Of a DNA stretch of 32,668 nt, positions 8,386 to 16,001 are shown in pieces. Under the pieces are notes generated by a model, which worked only from the letters and a program-made list of their open reading frames with translations, was not told the origin of the DNA and ran no database searches. The position numbers and the translations under genes are program-made. Position 1 is the first letter of the stretch; every line of letters starts with the position of its first letter. This DNA is from Dehalococcoidia bacterium (lineage in GTDB: Bacteria > Chloroflexota > Dehalococcoidia > UBA2979), in NCBI GenBank assembly GCA_009692765.1, contig SHYQ01000007.1:1-32668 (forward strand), read 5' to 3'.

Positions 8386-8475
8386 CCCCGCACCGCGTTG
8401 GGTGCGGGGGCAGGATAGCAGCGCAGCGTGCCGGGCCAGCGGTCCAGCACGGCGCGCCGCCGCCTCTGCTATCCT
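8386..8475. promoter_or_regulatory. Divergent promoter region with symmetric extended -10 elements
   Basis: The cinA/moxR intergenic region contains CTGCTATCCT twice in inverted orientation: on the plus strand at 8466-8475 and on the minus strand at 8421-8412. Each reads as an extended -10 (TGC-TATCCT) pointing at its nearest gene. A 9-bp hairpin (8386-8394 with 8401-8409) lies in the cinA leader. No good -35 is visible, so this is a tentative assignment. Confidence 0.4.
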
Positions 8476-8519
8476 CGGCCTCCCACGAGCAGCGGAGGTC
8501 CCCTCCGGCGGAGGTCAGC

Positions 8520-9494
8520 GTGCAGGAACGAGGCGACGGCGAACTGGCGGCGGCGGTTCGCGCGGTAGCGGACCGCATCCGCGCCAACGTGGGGCGGGTG
8601 ATCGTCGGTGCGGACGAGGCGGTGAACCTCGTGCTCGTGGCGCTGCTCGCGGGGGGGCACGTGCTGCTGGAGGACGTCCCCGGCACCGGCAAGACGACGA
8701 TGGCGCGCGCCTTCGCGGCGAGCATCGGCGGGACGTTCCGGCGCATCCAGTTCACGCCGGACCTGATGCCCTCGGACGTGCTGGGCATCAACTACTACTC
8801 GCAGAAGAGCGGCGAGTTCGAGTTCCGCGCCGGCCCGCTCCACGCCAACATCGTGCTCGCGGACGAGATCAACCGCGCGACGCCGCGCACCCAGTCCGCG
8901 CTGCTGGAGGCGATGGAGGAACACACGATCACGATGGACGGCGAGACGCGCGTGCTCCCGCGCCCGTTCGTGGTGCTCGCGACGCAGAACCCGATCGAGC
9001 TCGAAGGCACCTTCCCGCTGCCCGAGGCGCAACTGGACCGCTTCTTGCTCCGCCTCCACATCGGCTACCCGGACGTGGAGGGCGAGTTCGCCGTGCTGCG
9101 GCGCTTCGAGAGCGCCTCCCCCCTCGAGGACCTGCGCCCGGTGGTGCAGCCGGAGGAACTGGTGGCGCTGTCTGCGCGGCTCCCCGGCGTACACGTGGAG
9201 GATGCCGTGGCGCGCTACGCCGTGGCGCTGGTGCGCGCGACGCGCGATCACGCCGCGTTCGACCTCGGCGCCAGCCCCCGCGCCACGCTCGCGCTGTTCC
9301 GTGCGGCGCGCGCCTACGCCGCGATCCACGGGCGGGACTACGTGCGGCCGGACGACCTGAAGGCGCTGGCGCACCCCGTGCTCGCCCACCGCCTGCTGCT
9401 CTCCAGCAACACGCGACTGCGCGGCCGCACCGCCGACGATGTGCTGGCCGAGATCATCGGCGAGGTGCCGGTGCCGGTCGCGGACGCGGTCTAG
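8520..9494 (+). CDS. MoxR-family AAA+ ATPase
   Basis: This 324-aa MoxR ATPase has Walker A EDVPGTGKTT (K58), Walker B VLADEIN (D115, E116), the family signature NRATPRTQSALLEAMEE, and the sensor segment ATQNPIELEGTFPLPEAQLDR. The C-terminal lid domain is complete. MoxR proteins act as cytoplasmic chaperones with VWA or DUF58 partners, often in envelope processes. The GTG at 8520 is chosen because GGAGG at 8510-8514 is 5 nt upstream; earlier in-frame ATGs would run through the divergent promoter region. The DUF58 and DUF4129 genes follow, forming the common moxR-DUF58-DUF4129 module, but about 370 bp of repeat sequence separates moxR from DUF58. It is distinct from the NorQ-type ATPase at the left end of the window. 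Confidence 0.93.
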   Translation: MQERGDGELAAAVRAVADRIRANVGRVIVGADEAVNLVLVALLAGGHVLLEDVPGTGKTTMARAFAASIGGTFRRIQFTPDLMPSDVLGINYYSQKSGEFEFRAGPLHANIVLADEINRATPRTQSALLEAMEEHTITMDGETRVLPRPFVVLATQNPIELEGTFPLPEAQLDRFLLRLHIGYPDVEGEFAVLRRFESASPLEDLRPVVQPEELVALSARLPGVHVEDAVARYAVALVRATRDHAAFDLGASPRATLALFRAARAYAAIHGRDYVRPDDLKALAHPVLAHRLLLSSNTRLRGRTADDVLAEIIGEVPVPVADAV

Positions 9495-9527
9495 TTGGCA
9501 CATCCAGGAAGACTGGGTGACTGTGTG

Positions 9528-9632
9528 GGACGGCCCACCCCTGCCCCTGCTATCCCCCCGGATGGAGAACAGCGCTTCGCGCGGGGCGCGGGAGGGGTTC
9601 TGATTCTTGTGGGGGCTACGCCCCCACTGGCC
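9528..9632 (-). repeat. Repeat family 2, inverted copy A
   Basis: Read on the minus strand this element matches copy B at 9695-9805, sharing CCCGCGCCCCGCGCG, AGCGCTGTTCT and GGGCAGGGG-TGGGCCGTCC segments. It also ends in a short hairpin (TGGGGGCTACGCCCCCA at 9609-9625). Together A and B form a large imperfect inverted repeat in the moxR-DUF58 gap. Confidence 0.75.
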
Positions 9633-9694
9633 TCCGACTGCGAGACGGGCGCGCCGGGCTCGATTCTTCCTCGCACTTGTGTGGGCAGGGCCCC

Positions 9695-9805
9695 GTTGGG
9701 GGTGCAACCTCCAACGGATTCATCTCCCTTCCCGCGCCCCGCGCGGAGCGCTGTTCTGCTTCGGGGACAGGAATGGGGCAGGGGGATGGGCCGTCCCCCG
9801 CTGTC
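9695..9805 (+). repeat. Repeat family 2, copy B
   Basis: The element runs from GTTGGGGGTG to CCGCTGTC. Its ends match copy D (14083-14162) closely; it differs by an internal segment of about 30 nt (CCCGCGCGGAGCGCTGTTCT onward) where D has the short GGGA. It occupies the region just upstream of the DUF58 gene, leaving about 60 bp before the start codon. Confidence 0.8.
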
Positions 9806-9864
9806 GCCAACTGTGTGCTCTGCTGTCTCTGTCCAAGTCGCCGCTACCGAATCGAGGGCGTTCG

Positions 9865-11139
9865 ATGCGCTCGCTGGTGACCGATGCATGGCTCCTGGTT
9901 TCGGCGCTGCTCGCCGGGATCGGCTTCACCTCGGGCTCCGTCCCGCTGATCGTGCTGGGCGCGATGATCTTCACCACCGGCGGTGCGGCGCGCCTGTGGT
10001 CGCGCATCTCGCTGGAGCAGGTCATCTACCGCCGCACGCTTTCCGAGCACCGCGTGTTCGTGGGCGAGTCGGTGCTGGCGACGCTGATCTTGGAGAACCG
10101 CAAGACGTTGCCGGTGCCGTGGATGGAGTTGCGGGAGACGCTGCCGCGGGGGATGCCGGCGCTCCGCGTGCGCACCTCGCCGGGATCGGAGGCCGGATCG
10201 CAGGTGCTGGAGCGCGCGACGGCGCTCGGGCGGCAGGACCACCTGGAGTGGCCGATCACGCTGCAGGCCGTCCGTCGCGGCTATTACCGCGTGGGCCCGA
10301 CGCGCCTGAGATCCGGCGACATCTTCGGCTTCTTCGAGCGCGAGGAGGAGACCGGGCGTCCGGTGGACGGCATCGTCGTCTACCCGTTGACCTACCCGTT
10401 GCCCGACCTGGGCCTAGATAGCGCGCGCCCCTTCGGCGAGTACCGCGGCGGCAATCGCATCTACGAGGATCCCAGCCGCGTGATCGGCGTGCGCGAGTAC
10501 CAGTCGGGCGATGCGATGAAGCGCATCGACTGGTACGCGACGGCGCGGATCGGTCGGCTGCAGTCGCGCCTCTACGAGCCGAGCCGCGAGCAGTCCGTGA
10601 TCGTGGCGCTGAATATCCCCACGTTCGAGTTGAGCTGGCAGGGTTCCGATCCGGTGCTCCTAGAGCGGGGCGTCGCCGTCGCTGCCTCGATCGCGCGGTG
10701 GGCGGCGGACGGCGGCCTGGCGCTCGGACTCGTCGCCAACGGATCGTTTGCGGACGCCGATCGCACGATCCGCATCGGTGCGGGGCGCGGCCCGGATCGC
10801 CTGAGCCGCGTGCTCGAGGCGCTCGCGATGATCACCGCGTTCACCACCTCGAACATGGCGGGGGATCTCGAGGATCCGGCGTACCCGCTGCCCGCCGGCG
10901 CGACGGTGGTGGTGGTGGCTGCGGTGATGCCCGAGGATCTCGCCGCGACGCTGCTGCGGCTCCGCGACCGGGGACACTTCGTGGCCGTGGTGCAGACGTC
11001 GGCGGCGATCTGGGACCGATCGCTCGCCCCGATTCCCGTCGTCTCGGTCGCCGCCGCGATGGAGGTGCTGGAAGCCGAACCCGATCGTGCCCCCGTACGC
11101 GAGCCGCTGGTCAGTGAATTGATGGGGGCAGGCGCATGA
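9865..11139 (+). CDS. DUF58 domain protein
   Basis: This 424-aa protein has two N-terminal hydrophobic segments (about residues 8-45) followed by a cytoplasmic DUF58 region. The signature RE-Y-x-x-GD-x-x-x-x-IDW is present as GDAMKRIDWYATAR (G215, D216, D222, W223), and a VWA-like region with IVALNIP follows. DUF58 proteins are membrane-associated partners of MoxR ATPases. ATG 9865 has GAGGG 6 nt upstream; the frame is open further upstream only through repeat B. The last four bases overlap the start of the DUF4129 gene (ATGA at 11136-11139), so the two are translationally coupled. The biochemical role of the family is not known. Confidence 0.9.
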   Translation: MRSLVTDAWLLVSALLAGIGFTSGSVPLIVLGAMIFTTGGAARLWSRISLEQVIYRRTLSEHRVFVGESVLATLILENRKTLPVPWMELRETLPRGMPALRVRTSPGSEAGSQVLERATALGRQDHLEWPITLQAVRRGYYRVGPTRLRSGDIFGFFEREEETGRPVDGIVVYPLTYPLPDLGLDSARPFGEYRGGNRIYEDPSRVIGVREYQSGDAMKRIDWYATARIGRLQSRLYEPSREQSVIVALNIPTFELSWQGSDPVLLERGVAVAASIARWAADGGLALGLVANGSFADADRTIRIGAGRGPDRLSRVLEALAMITAFTTSNMAGDLEDPAYPLPAGATVVVVAAVMPEDLAATLLRLRDRGHFVAVVQTSAAIWDRSLAPIPVVSVAAAMEVLEAEPDRAPVREPLVSELMGAGA

Positions 11140-12839
11140 ACGCCCGCACCGACTGGAAGCAGACGAGCGTTGACGCGCTGTTCCTGGCGGCGGAAGCGGT
11201 CGCCTGGTACATCATGCTGCATGTCGGGGCGACGGGGCTGGAGCAGGCGTACCTGTCGCAGCTCGAAGATCGCATCCGCCTGGCGACTACGGCCGCCGAC
11301 ATCACCGACACGAGCCGCGCGGCCGACGCGCTCAACCTGATCTCGCGCGTCACGCTGGTGGAGCACGGGCCCAGCATCCTGGTCGTACTCGCTACGGCGT
11401 TCGGCGGCTTCTATGTGATGCGGGTGCTGCTGCGCGCGCGGTTCGAGGGCGTGCTCGGCGCGGTCGTGCTGATCGCCTCGTCGATCCTCGCGCTCAACGT
11501 GCTGCTGCACGTTGCACTGACGGGCGACCTGCGCGTGTGGGACGCCACCAGCCTCGCCGTGTTCTTCACCGATTCCGACGGTTTCGCGGGGCGCACGAAC
11601 ATCGAGGTCTTCTTGCGCCGTCCCGACCTCGATCGCGTGCACGGCTCCACGATCTCCTTCCTGCTCGTGTTCATGACCGTGATGTGGGTGCGGTTCATCC
11701 TCGCCGCGCGCTTACGTGTCACCTTCGAGCGCGTGCTGCGGTCGTTTACCGCGGGGTTCGTCTTCACGATCCTGGGCCTGACATTCGCGGCGATGGAGGG
11801 CATCCATCGCGCGCAGATGTTCGCCGTGCCGCAGTTCATCCTCGGCATCCTCGCGCTCGCCGTGGCGAACAACGCACGCGCCGCCGCACCGATCGATGGT
11901 GTGCGGCGCACCGGGCCGTGGGTGGTGGCGGTCGGCGGCACCGTCGCGCTGCTGGTGGGCGTGGCGCTGATGCTGGGAACGCTCGCGTTCCTCAACGTCG
12001 GCGCGCTGCTGAGCGCGATCGGCGAGATCGCGTGGATGGTGATCGCCTTCCTGCTGATCATCATCATCACGCCCATCTACTGGATCGTGGAACGCATCGT
12101 TCGCCTGCTGCTGCCGAACGGCCTCGTCGGCCTGCCCCCATTGCCGAACCTGCAGCTCGGTCCGCCCGAGCCGGGCGACGGCGCGCGGCAGGCCGCCGGG
12201 TGGGGCGTCCCGCTGTGGGCGCAGAGCGGCCTGAAGTTCCTCGCCGTCTGCGTCATCCTCTATCTCATCTACCGGCTCGCCCTCCTCATCATGCGCCGCC
12301 GGCGGATGATGACGCGTGGCGTCGACGAGGTACGCGGGCAGGCATCGAGCATCGTCGGGCTGGGTGCGCTGTTGCGCGGTCTGCTGCCGGGCGCGCGCCG
12401 GCCCTCGGACGACGATTGGATCCGTCGCCAGCCGATCTACCGTCTCTATGCGCGCGCCGCCGCCGCGGCCGAGGCGCGTGGCTTCCGTTACATGCCCGGC
12501 GAGACGCCGCTTGAGTTCACCGCGCGCGCCGATCGCGCGATCGGCGCGCCGGCGTACCCGCCGATCGGCCTCGCGTTCGATCGCGCGCGCTACGGGCGGC
12601 ACCTCCCGGAGGATGGCCAGGTGCGCTCGTTGGAGGCTTTGCTGGGCGTGTGGGAGGCAGCGACCCCGCCGACCGAGGAGTTGCGTCACCGGCTGGCGGG
12701 GGCGGCCCCGCTCAGCGCCACGCAGGAGTTCCTGCTCACCGTTGCCGCTCGCCGCCACATCATCGCGGCGAGCCGCCCGCGCGCCCGCGGAGCGCCGGAC
12801 CCGGATCAGCCCCAGCGGCCGCCGGAGCCGATGATCTAG
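11136..12839 (+). CDS. Multi-pass membrane protein with C-terminal DUF4129
   Basis: This 567-aa protein has about nine hydrophobic segments (for example near residues 11-30, 78-125, 165-190, 200-225, 232-250, 262-285, 292-315 and 368-390). A soluble tail follows, and residues about 426-505 match the DUF4129 pattern (RRQPIYRLYARAAAAAEARG and FRYMPGETPLEF). In many bacteria DUF4129 is the tail of a membrane-bound transglutaminase encoded next to moxR and DUF58; here no Cys-His-Asp transglutaminase core is seen between the membrane region and the tail. It overlaps the DUF58 stop codon, so it is cotranslated with it. A role in envelope or cell-wall processes is an inference from the conserved neighbourhood. 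Confidence 0.85.
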   Translation: MNARTDWKQTSVDALFLAAEAVAWYIMLHVGATGLEQAYLSQLEDRIRLATTAADITDTSRAADALNLISRVTLVEHGPSILVVLATAFGGFYVMRVLLRARFEGVLGAVVLIASSILALNVLLHVALTGDLRVWDATSLAVFFTDSDGFAGRTNIEVFLRRPDLDRVHGSTISFLLVFMTVMWVRFILAARLRVTFERVLRSFTAGFVFTILGLTFAAMEGIHRAQMFAVPQFILGILALAVANNARAAAPIDGVRRTGPWVVAVGGTVALLVGVALMLGTLAFLNVGALLSAIGEIAWMVIAFLLIIIITPIYWIVERIVRLLLPNGLVGLPPLPNLQLGPPEPGDGARQAAGWGVPLWAQSGLKFLAVCVILYLIYRLALLIMRRRRMMTRGVDEVRGQASSIVGLGALLRGLLPGARRPSDDDWIRRQPIYRLYARAAAAAEARGFRYMPGETPLEFTARADRAIGAPAYPPIGLAFDRARYGRHLPEDGQVRSLEALLGVWEAATPPTEELRHRLAGAAPLSATQEFLLTVAARRHIIAASRPRARGAPDPDQPQRPPEPMI

Positions 12840-12905
12840 GTGCACTGAGTTGGACATTGGCTACACGGAGCCCTACGTCCCGGCACGATAAACGAGCGTC
12901 GGTGC

Positions 12906-12928
12906 TAGAGTCCGGCACGTGAAGGAGG
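12906..12928 (+). promoter_or_regulatory. Extended -10 and ideal ribosome binding site of a 51-aa gene
   Basis: TGCTAGAGT (ending at 12911) fits an extended -10. AAGGAGG at 12922-12928 is a full Shine-Dalgarno match, 6 nt before ATG 12935. No matching -35 is seen. The ribosome site is the strongest in the window and supports the small gene. Confidence 0.5.
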
Positions 12929-12934
12929 CCGAGT

Positions 12935-13090
12935 ATGGCGTTCAGAAAGACCAGCAGAAGGATCGCGGCTGCGCAGAGAGCAGCCACGCGCTTCGATTAC
13001 TGGTTCCAACTTATGACCGACAAAGGGCCGGGTGCTGAATTGACCGCCAAGGAGCAAGCCCGGGGAGATCACTTGCTCGCGAAGTGGTAA
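12935..13090 (+). CDS. Small basic protein of 51 aa, function unknown
   Basis: ATG 12935 to TAA 13088-13090 encodes 51 residues beginning MAFRKTSRRIAAAQ and ending DHLLAKW. It is basic at the N-terminus, has a central aromatic patch RFDYWFQLM, and looks mainly helical. There are no membrane segments or Cys residues. The perfect AAGGAGG site 6 nt upstream and an extended -10-like TGCTAGAGT make it a credible gene despite its length. It stands alone between the DUF4129 gene and comB, followed by a repeat family 2 element. I do not recognise the family; a small nucleic-acid-binding or ribosome-associated protein would fit the charge pattern, but that is a guess. Confidence 0.65.
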   Translation: MAFRKTSRRIAAAQRAATRFDYWFQLMTDKGPGAELTAKEQARGDHLLAKW

Positions 13091-13138
13091 GAGGCCGTGC
13101 AAGCAATACTTCCGCTGGACTAGGCTCCCGCAGCTTTG

Positions 13139-13195
13139 CCCGTCCCTACGCGCAGGGAAGGGGCAGGGGGATGGGCCGCCCCCGGCCGTCACCAA
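13139..13195 (+). repeat. Repeat family 2, partial copy C
   Basis: This shares the core CGCAGGGAAGGGGCAGGGGG followed by ATGGGCCG with copies B and D, but it lacks the left GTTGGGGGTG part. It lies between the 51-aa gene and the 3' end of comB, where it could also form a transcription-ending hairpin (CGTCCCTACGCGCAGGGA). Confidence 0.7.
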
Positions 13196-13213
13196 CCTCC
13201 GCGCTCAGTACAT

Positions 13214-13999
13214 CTAGGCTCCGCCGTCGCGCGCGAGCGGCCGCAGCACCGGGCGGCCGCCCTCGATGCGCAGGCTCGCGACGATGTCGTACGCGTCCGC
13301 CTGCGCGCAGCGATCGACATCCGCGCCGAAGCCGAGCGCCGTGATGCGCGCCCCGTGCTCTGTGCCGCGGAGGGCCGCGCCCAGGTCATCGCGCGCCGCC
13401 TCGTAGCGTTCGAGCGCAAACAGCGCCTCGTCGCCCGCCCGCGCCCCCGCACGCACCAGGCGTTCGACGAGCAGCCCGGCCGCCAGCGTGTCGTCCTCCC
13501 CCGGCGCGCGCCCGCCGGTCGCGGGGACCAGCCCCGAGCACACCACCAGCACATCGCGCCCGGCCTCGATTGCGACGCGGACGGCAGCGGCGGCGTTGAG
13601 CGGCGCGGCGGGCAGCACCAGCGGCGCCGCGGCGCACGCGAGGAGCGCCGGGGTGCCGTTGGTCGTCGCCAGCACGGCCTCGGTGGGGAGCGCCATGCGC
13701 AGGGCGATGCGCTCGAACTCCAGCGGCGAGTTGCCGTAGTCGAAGCCGGCGGGCGGCAGCGCGTTCACCTCGCCGCACAACATGGCGCGCATCACGCCGC
13801 CGCGGCGATCACCGGGTGCGACGTCGAGCGCGGCGTGGATCGCGCGCCCCTCCTCGATGCTCCCGGCGAGCCACGCCGCTCGCAGGCCGCGTCCGAACAG
13901 CACCGCCATCACGGAGGTGGCGCGCAGCACGTCCACCACCAGGCAGGTGGCGTCCAGCGGCGGACGGGCGGGCGGGACGAGGGCGACATTGACACGCAT
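13214..13999 (-). CDS. comB: 2-phosphosulfolactate phosphatase family (ComB)
   Basis: The 261-aa product matches ComB, the Mg-dependent phosphatase that turns 2-phosphosulfolactate into sulfolactate. Family hallmarks are VDVLRATS near residue 23, LCGEVNALPPAGFDYGNSP around residues 73-91, and ATTNGT near 110. Length is as expected (230-260 aa). It starts at ATG 13999; no strong ribosome site is visible upstream. In methanogens the step belongs to coenzyme M synthesis; in bacteria ComB homologues are common without that pathway, and no other sulfolactate gene is present in the window, so its physiological substrate here is open. It is divergent from murI and bounded on both sides by repeat family 2 copies. 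Confidence 0.88.
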   Translation of the reverse strand: MRVNVALVPPARPPLDATCLVVDVLRATSVMAVLFGRGLRAAWLAGSIEEGRAIHAALDVAPGDRRGGVMRAMLCGEVNALPPAGFDYGNSPLEFERIALRMALPTEAVLATTNGTPALLACAAAPLVLPAAPLNAAAAVRVAIEAGRDVLVVCSGLVPATGGRAPGEDDTLAAGLLVERLVRAGARAGDEALFALERYEAARDDLGAALRGTEHGARITALGFGADVDRCAQADAYDIVASLRIEGGRPVLRPLARDGGA

Positions 14000-14082
14000 C
14001 GTGCGAGTCTAGCGGTACTGAGCATGGACACTGGTGACGCATCAGGCGCCTGTGCGCCTCGCGCCTGAATCGGCTGGGCGGA

Positions 14083-14162
14083 GTTGGGGGTGTCACCCCC
14101 GACTGATTCATCCCCCTTCCCGCGCAGGGAAGGGGGCAGGGGATGGGCCGTCCTCCGCTGTC
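14083..14162 (+). repeat. Repeat family 2, copy D
   Basis: This 80-bp element has a left hairpin (GGGGGTGTCACCCCC), a central hairpin (CCCCCTTCCCGCGCAGGGA and AGGGGG) and the tail GCAGGGGATGGGCCGTCC. It is the compact form of the repeat, located in the divergent comB/murI intergenic region. Confidence 0.8.
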
Positions 14163-14235
14163 ATGTGCTTGCGGGCGGTCACGCCGGAGACGTAGCCTTG
14201 GGGCGCGTTCGGCGGGGCGCGCACGGAGGCTGCGC

Positions 14236-15963
14236 ATGCGTGCCACGGTCGGGATCTTCGATTCCGGCGTCGGGGGACTCTCCGTCGCGGAGGCCCTGCA
14301 CCGGCTCGCCCCCTCCCTGCCGATCCACTACCTCGCGGACACCGCCTTCTTCCCCTACGGCGAGCGCTCCGCCGCCGAGATCCAGGAACGCTCGGTCGCG
14401 ATGGTGCGCCGCCTGATCGACGAAGGCGCGAACGTCGTCGTCGTCGCCTGCAACACCGCCAGTTCCGCCGCGCTCGAGCGGCTGCGCGCGGAGTTCAGCG
14501 TCCCGATCGTGGGGATGGAGCCGCCGGTCAAGCCTGCTGTCGAGCGCAGTCGCAGCGGGCGCGTGCTCGTGCTCGCCACCACCGGTACGGTGAGCGGCCA
14601 GCGCCTCGCGCGCCTGACCGAGCGGCACAGCGGGGACGCCGACGTGGTGACGATCCCAATGCCCGGCCTCGCGGACGTGGTGGAGGCCGGCGAGATCGAT
14701 GGGAAACGCGTCGAGCAGATGCTGCGGCTGGCGTTGGCGGAGCCCGTGGCGCAGGGCGTCGACCAGGTCGCCCTCGGCTGCACGCACTACGCCTTCCTGC
14801 GGCCGTTGCTGCGCCGCATCCTGCCCGCGCACGTAGAACTGGTGGACGCCGGCGAGCCGGTGGCGCGGCGCACGCTGCACTTGATCGCCGAGGCGGGCCT
14901 CGATGTGGGTGGGGACGTGGGCGCGGGATCGCCCGAGGTCCCCGATGTCCCCGAGGAGGAGGTGCTCTGCTACGCTACCGGCGACTTCGCCGCGTTCGAG
15001 AGCACGGTGGAACGGCTGCGCGCCGCCGGCGCCGCACTCCCTCCGATCCGCATCTTCCGACCCGTGGCGCGCCGTTCCGGCGTTTCGAAGGATTCGCCGT
15101 ATTCAGCCGGGGGGAGAGACTCCATGACCGCCGCCGTCCGCGCCAGTTTCAACGCGCGTCTTCAGGCAGCCGCCCAGCAGAACCACTCGTTGCTCTGCGT
15201 CGGGCTCGACCCCGACCCGCAGCGCATCCCCGCGGGCGTGAGCACGCGCGAGTTCCTGATGAGGATCGTGGAGGCGACCGCGGACATCGCGGCCTGCTAC
15301 AAGCCCAACCTGGGCTTCTTCGAGCCCGACCTCGGCGCGGGCATCGAACTGGTGCGCGACCTGATCGAGGCGATCCACGCGCGCGGCATCCCGGTGCTGC
15401 TGGACGCGAAGCGCGGCGACCTAGGCAACACGGCGATCGGCTACGCGCGCGCGATCTACGAGGCGCTGGACGCGGACGCGACGACCGTCAACCCGTACAT
15501 GGGCCTCGACTCGCTGGAGCCGTTCCTCGCGTACGAGGATCGCACGGCGTTCATCCTCTGCCGCACCTCGAACCCCGGCGCGCGCGATCTGCAGGACCTG
15601 CGCGTGGGCGAGCGGCAGGAGCCGCTGTACATGCACGTCGCGCGGCTGGCGAACGCGTGGAACACGAAGCGCAACGTCGGCCTCGTCGTCGGCGCGACCT
15701 ACCCGCAGGAGGCGCAGGAGATCCGCGCGATCTGCCCGGAGCTGCCGATCCTGATGCCGGGCGTGGGCGCGCAGGCGGGCGACCTGGAGGCCGCAGTGCG
15801 CGCCGGCATCGACGCCACGCGCGCCGGGCTGATCGTGAACGCCTCGCGCGGCGTGCTCTACGCGCCGCCGGTGGCCTCTGCGGATCGCCCGCACTGGGCG
15901 GAGGGCGCGCGCGTCGCCGCGATCGAGTTGCGCGACGCGATCAACGCGGTGCGGGGCGCATAG
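14236..15963 (+). CDS. murI-pyrF: Glutamate racemase / orotidine-5'-phosphate decarboxylase fusion frame
   Basis: One uninterrupted 575-codon frame encodes two complete enzymes. Residues 1 to about 273 are glutamate racemase, which supplies D-glutamate for peptidoglycan: DSGVGG at 9-14, the catalytic Cys pair at C72 (ACNTAS) and C182 (GCTHY), and the usual terminal TGDFAAF region. After a linker of about 23 residues, residues 297-575 are a type-2 OMP decarboxylase, the last step of UMP synthesis: KPNLGFFE, the catalytic DAKRGDLGNTA (D390, K392, D395) and PYMGLDSLEPF. ATG 14236 has GGAGG 6 nt upstream. An internal ATG at 15124 has its own GGGGGGAG 8 nt upstream, so pyrF may also be translated separately. 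DUF951 follows after 38 bp. Either a real fusion or a lost murI stop codon explains the structure. Confidence 0.88.
   Translation: MRATVGIFDSGVGGLSVAEALHRLAPSLPIHYLADTAFFPYGERSAAEIQERSVAMVRRLIDEGANVVVVACNTASSAALERLRAEFSVPIVGMEPPVKPAVERSRSGRVLVLATTGTVSGQRLARLTERHSGDADVVTIPMPGLADVVEAGEIDGKRVEQMLRLALAEPVAQGVDQVALGCTHYAFLRPLLRRILPAHVELVDAGEPVARRTLHLIAEAGLDVGGDVGAGSPEVPDVPEEEVLCYATGDFAAFESTVERLRAAGAALPPIRIFRPVARRSGVSKDSPYSAGGRDSMTAAVRASFNARLQAAAQQNHSLLCVGLDPDPQRIPAGVSTREFLMRIVEATADIAACYKPNLGFFEPDLGAGIELVRDLIEAIHARGIPVLLDAKRGDLGNTAIGYARAIYEALDADATTVNPYMGLDSLEPFLAYEDRTAFILCRTSNPGARDLQDLRVGERQEPLYMHVARLANAWNTKRNVGLVVGATYPQEAQEIRAICPELPILMPGVGAQAGDLEAAVRAGIDATRAGLIVNASRGVLYAPPVASADRPHWAEGARVAAIELRDAINAVRGA
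15124..15963 (+). CDS. pyrF: pyrF module, possible independent start
   Basis: This is the OMP decarboxylase part (279 aa) of the murI-pyrF frame, listed separately because ATG 15124 carries a good ribosome binding site (GGGGGGAG near 15109-15116). It decarboxylates OMP to UMP in the cytoplasm. It belongs to the longer type-2 PyrF group found in several bacteria, marked by DAKRGD-x-GNTA. If translation starts here, the cell makes both a free PyrF and a MurI-PyrF polypeptide. Confidence 0.6.
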   Translation: MTAAVRASFNARLQAAAQQNHSLLCVGLDPDPQRIPAGVSTREFLMRIVEATADIAACYKPNLGFFEPDLGAGIELVRDLIEAIHARGIPVLLDAKRGDLGNTAIGYARAIYEALDADATTVNPYMGLDSLEPFLAYEDRTAFILCRTSNPGARDLQDLRVGERQEPLYMHVARLANAWNTKRNVGLVVGATYPQEAQEIRAICPELPILMPGVGAQAGDLEAAVRAGIDATRAGLIVNASRGVLYAPPVASADRPHWAEGARVAAIELRDAINAVRGA

Positions 15964-16001
15964 GGGCGCCGACGTGCGGTTCGCGCGGGATCGAGGTCGC
16001 G

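Noticed and set aside
7253-9520. Long plus-strand frame across cinA and moxR
   Set aside because: It covers a minus-strand gene, the promoter region and a plus-strand gene in the wrong frame, with low-complexity Arg/Ala content.
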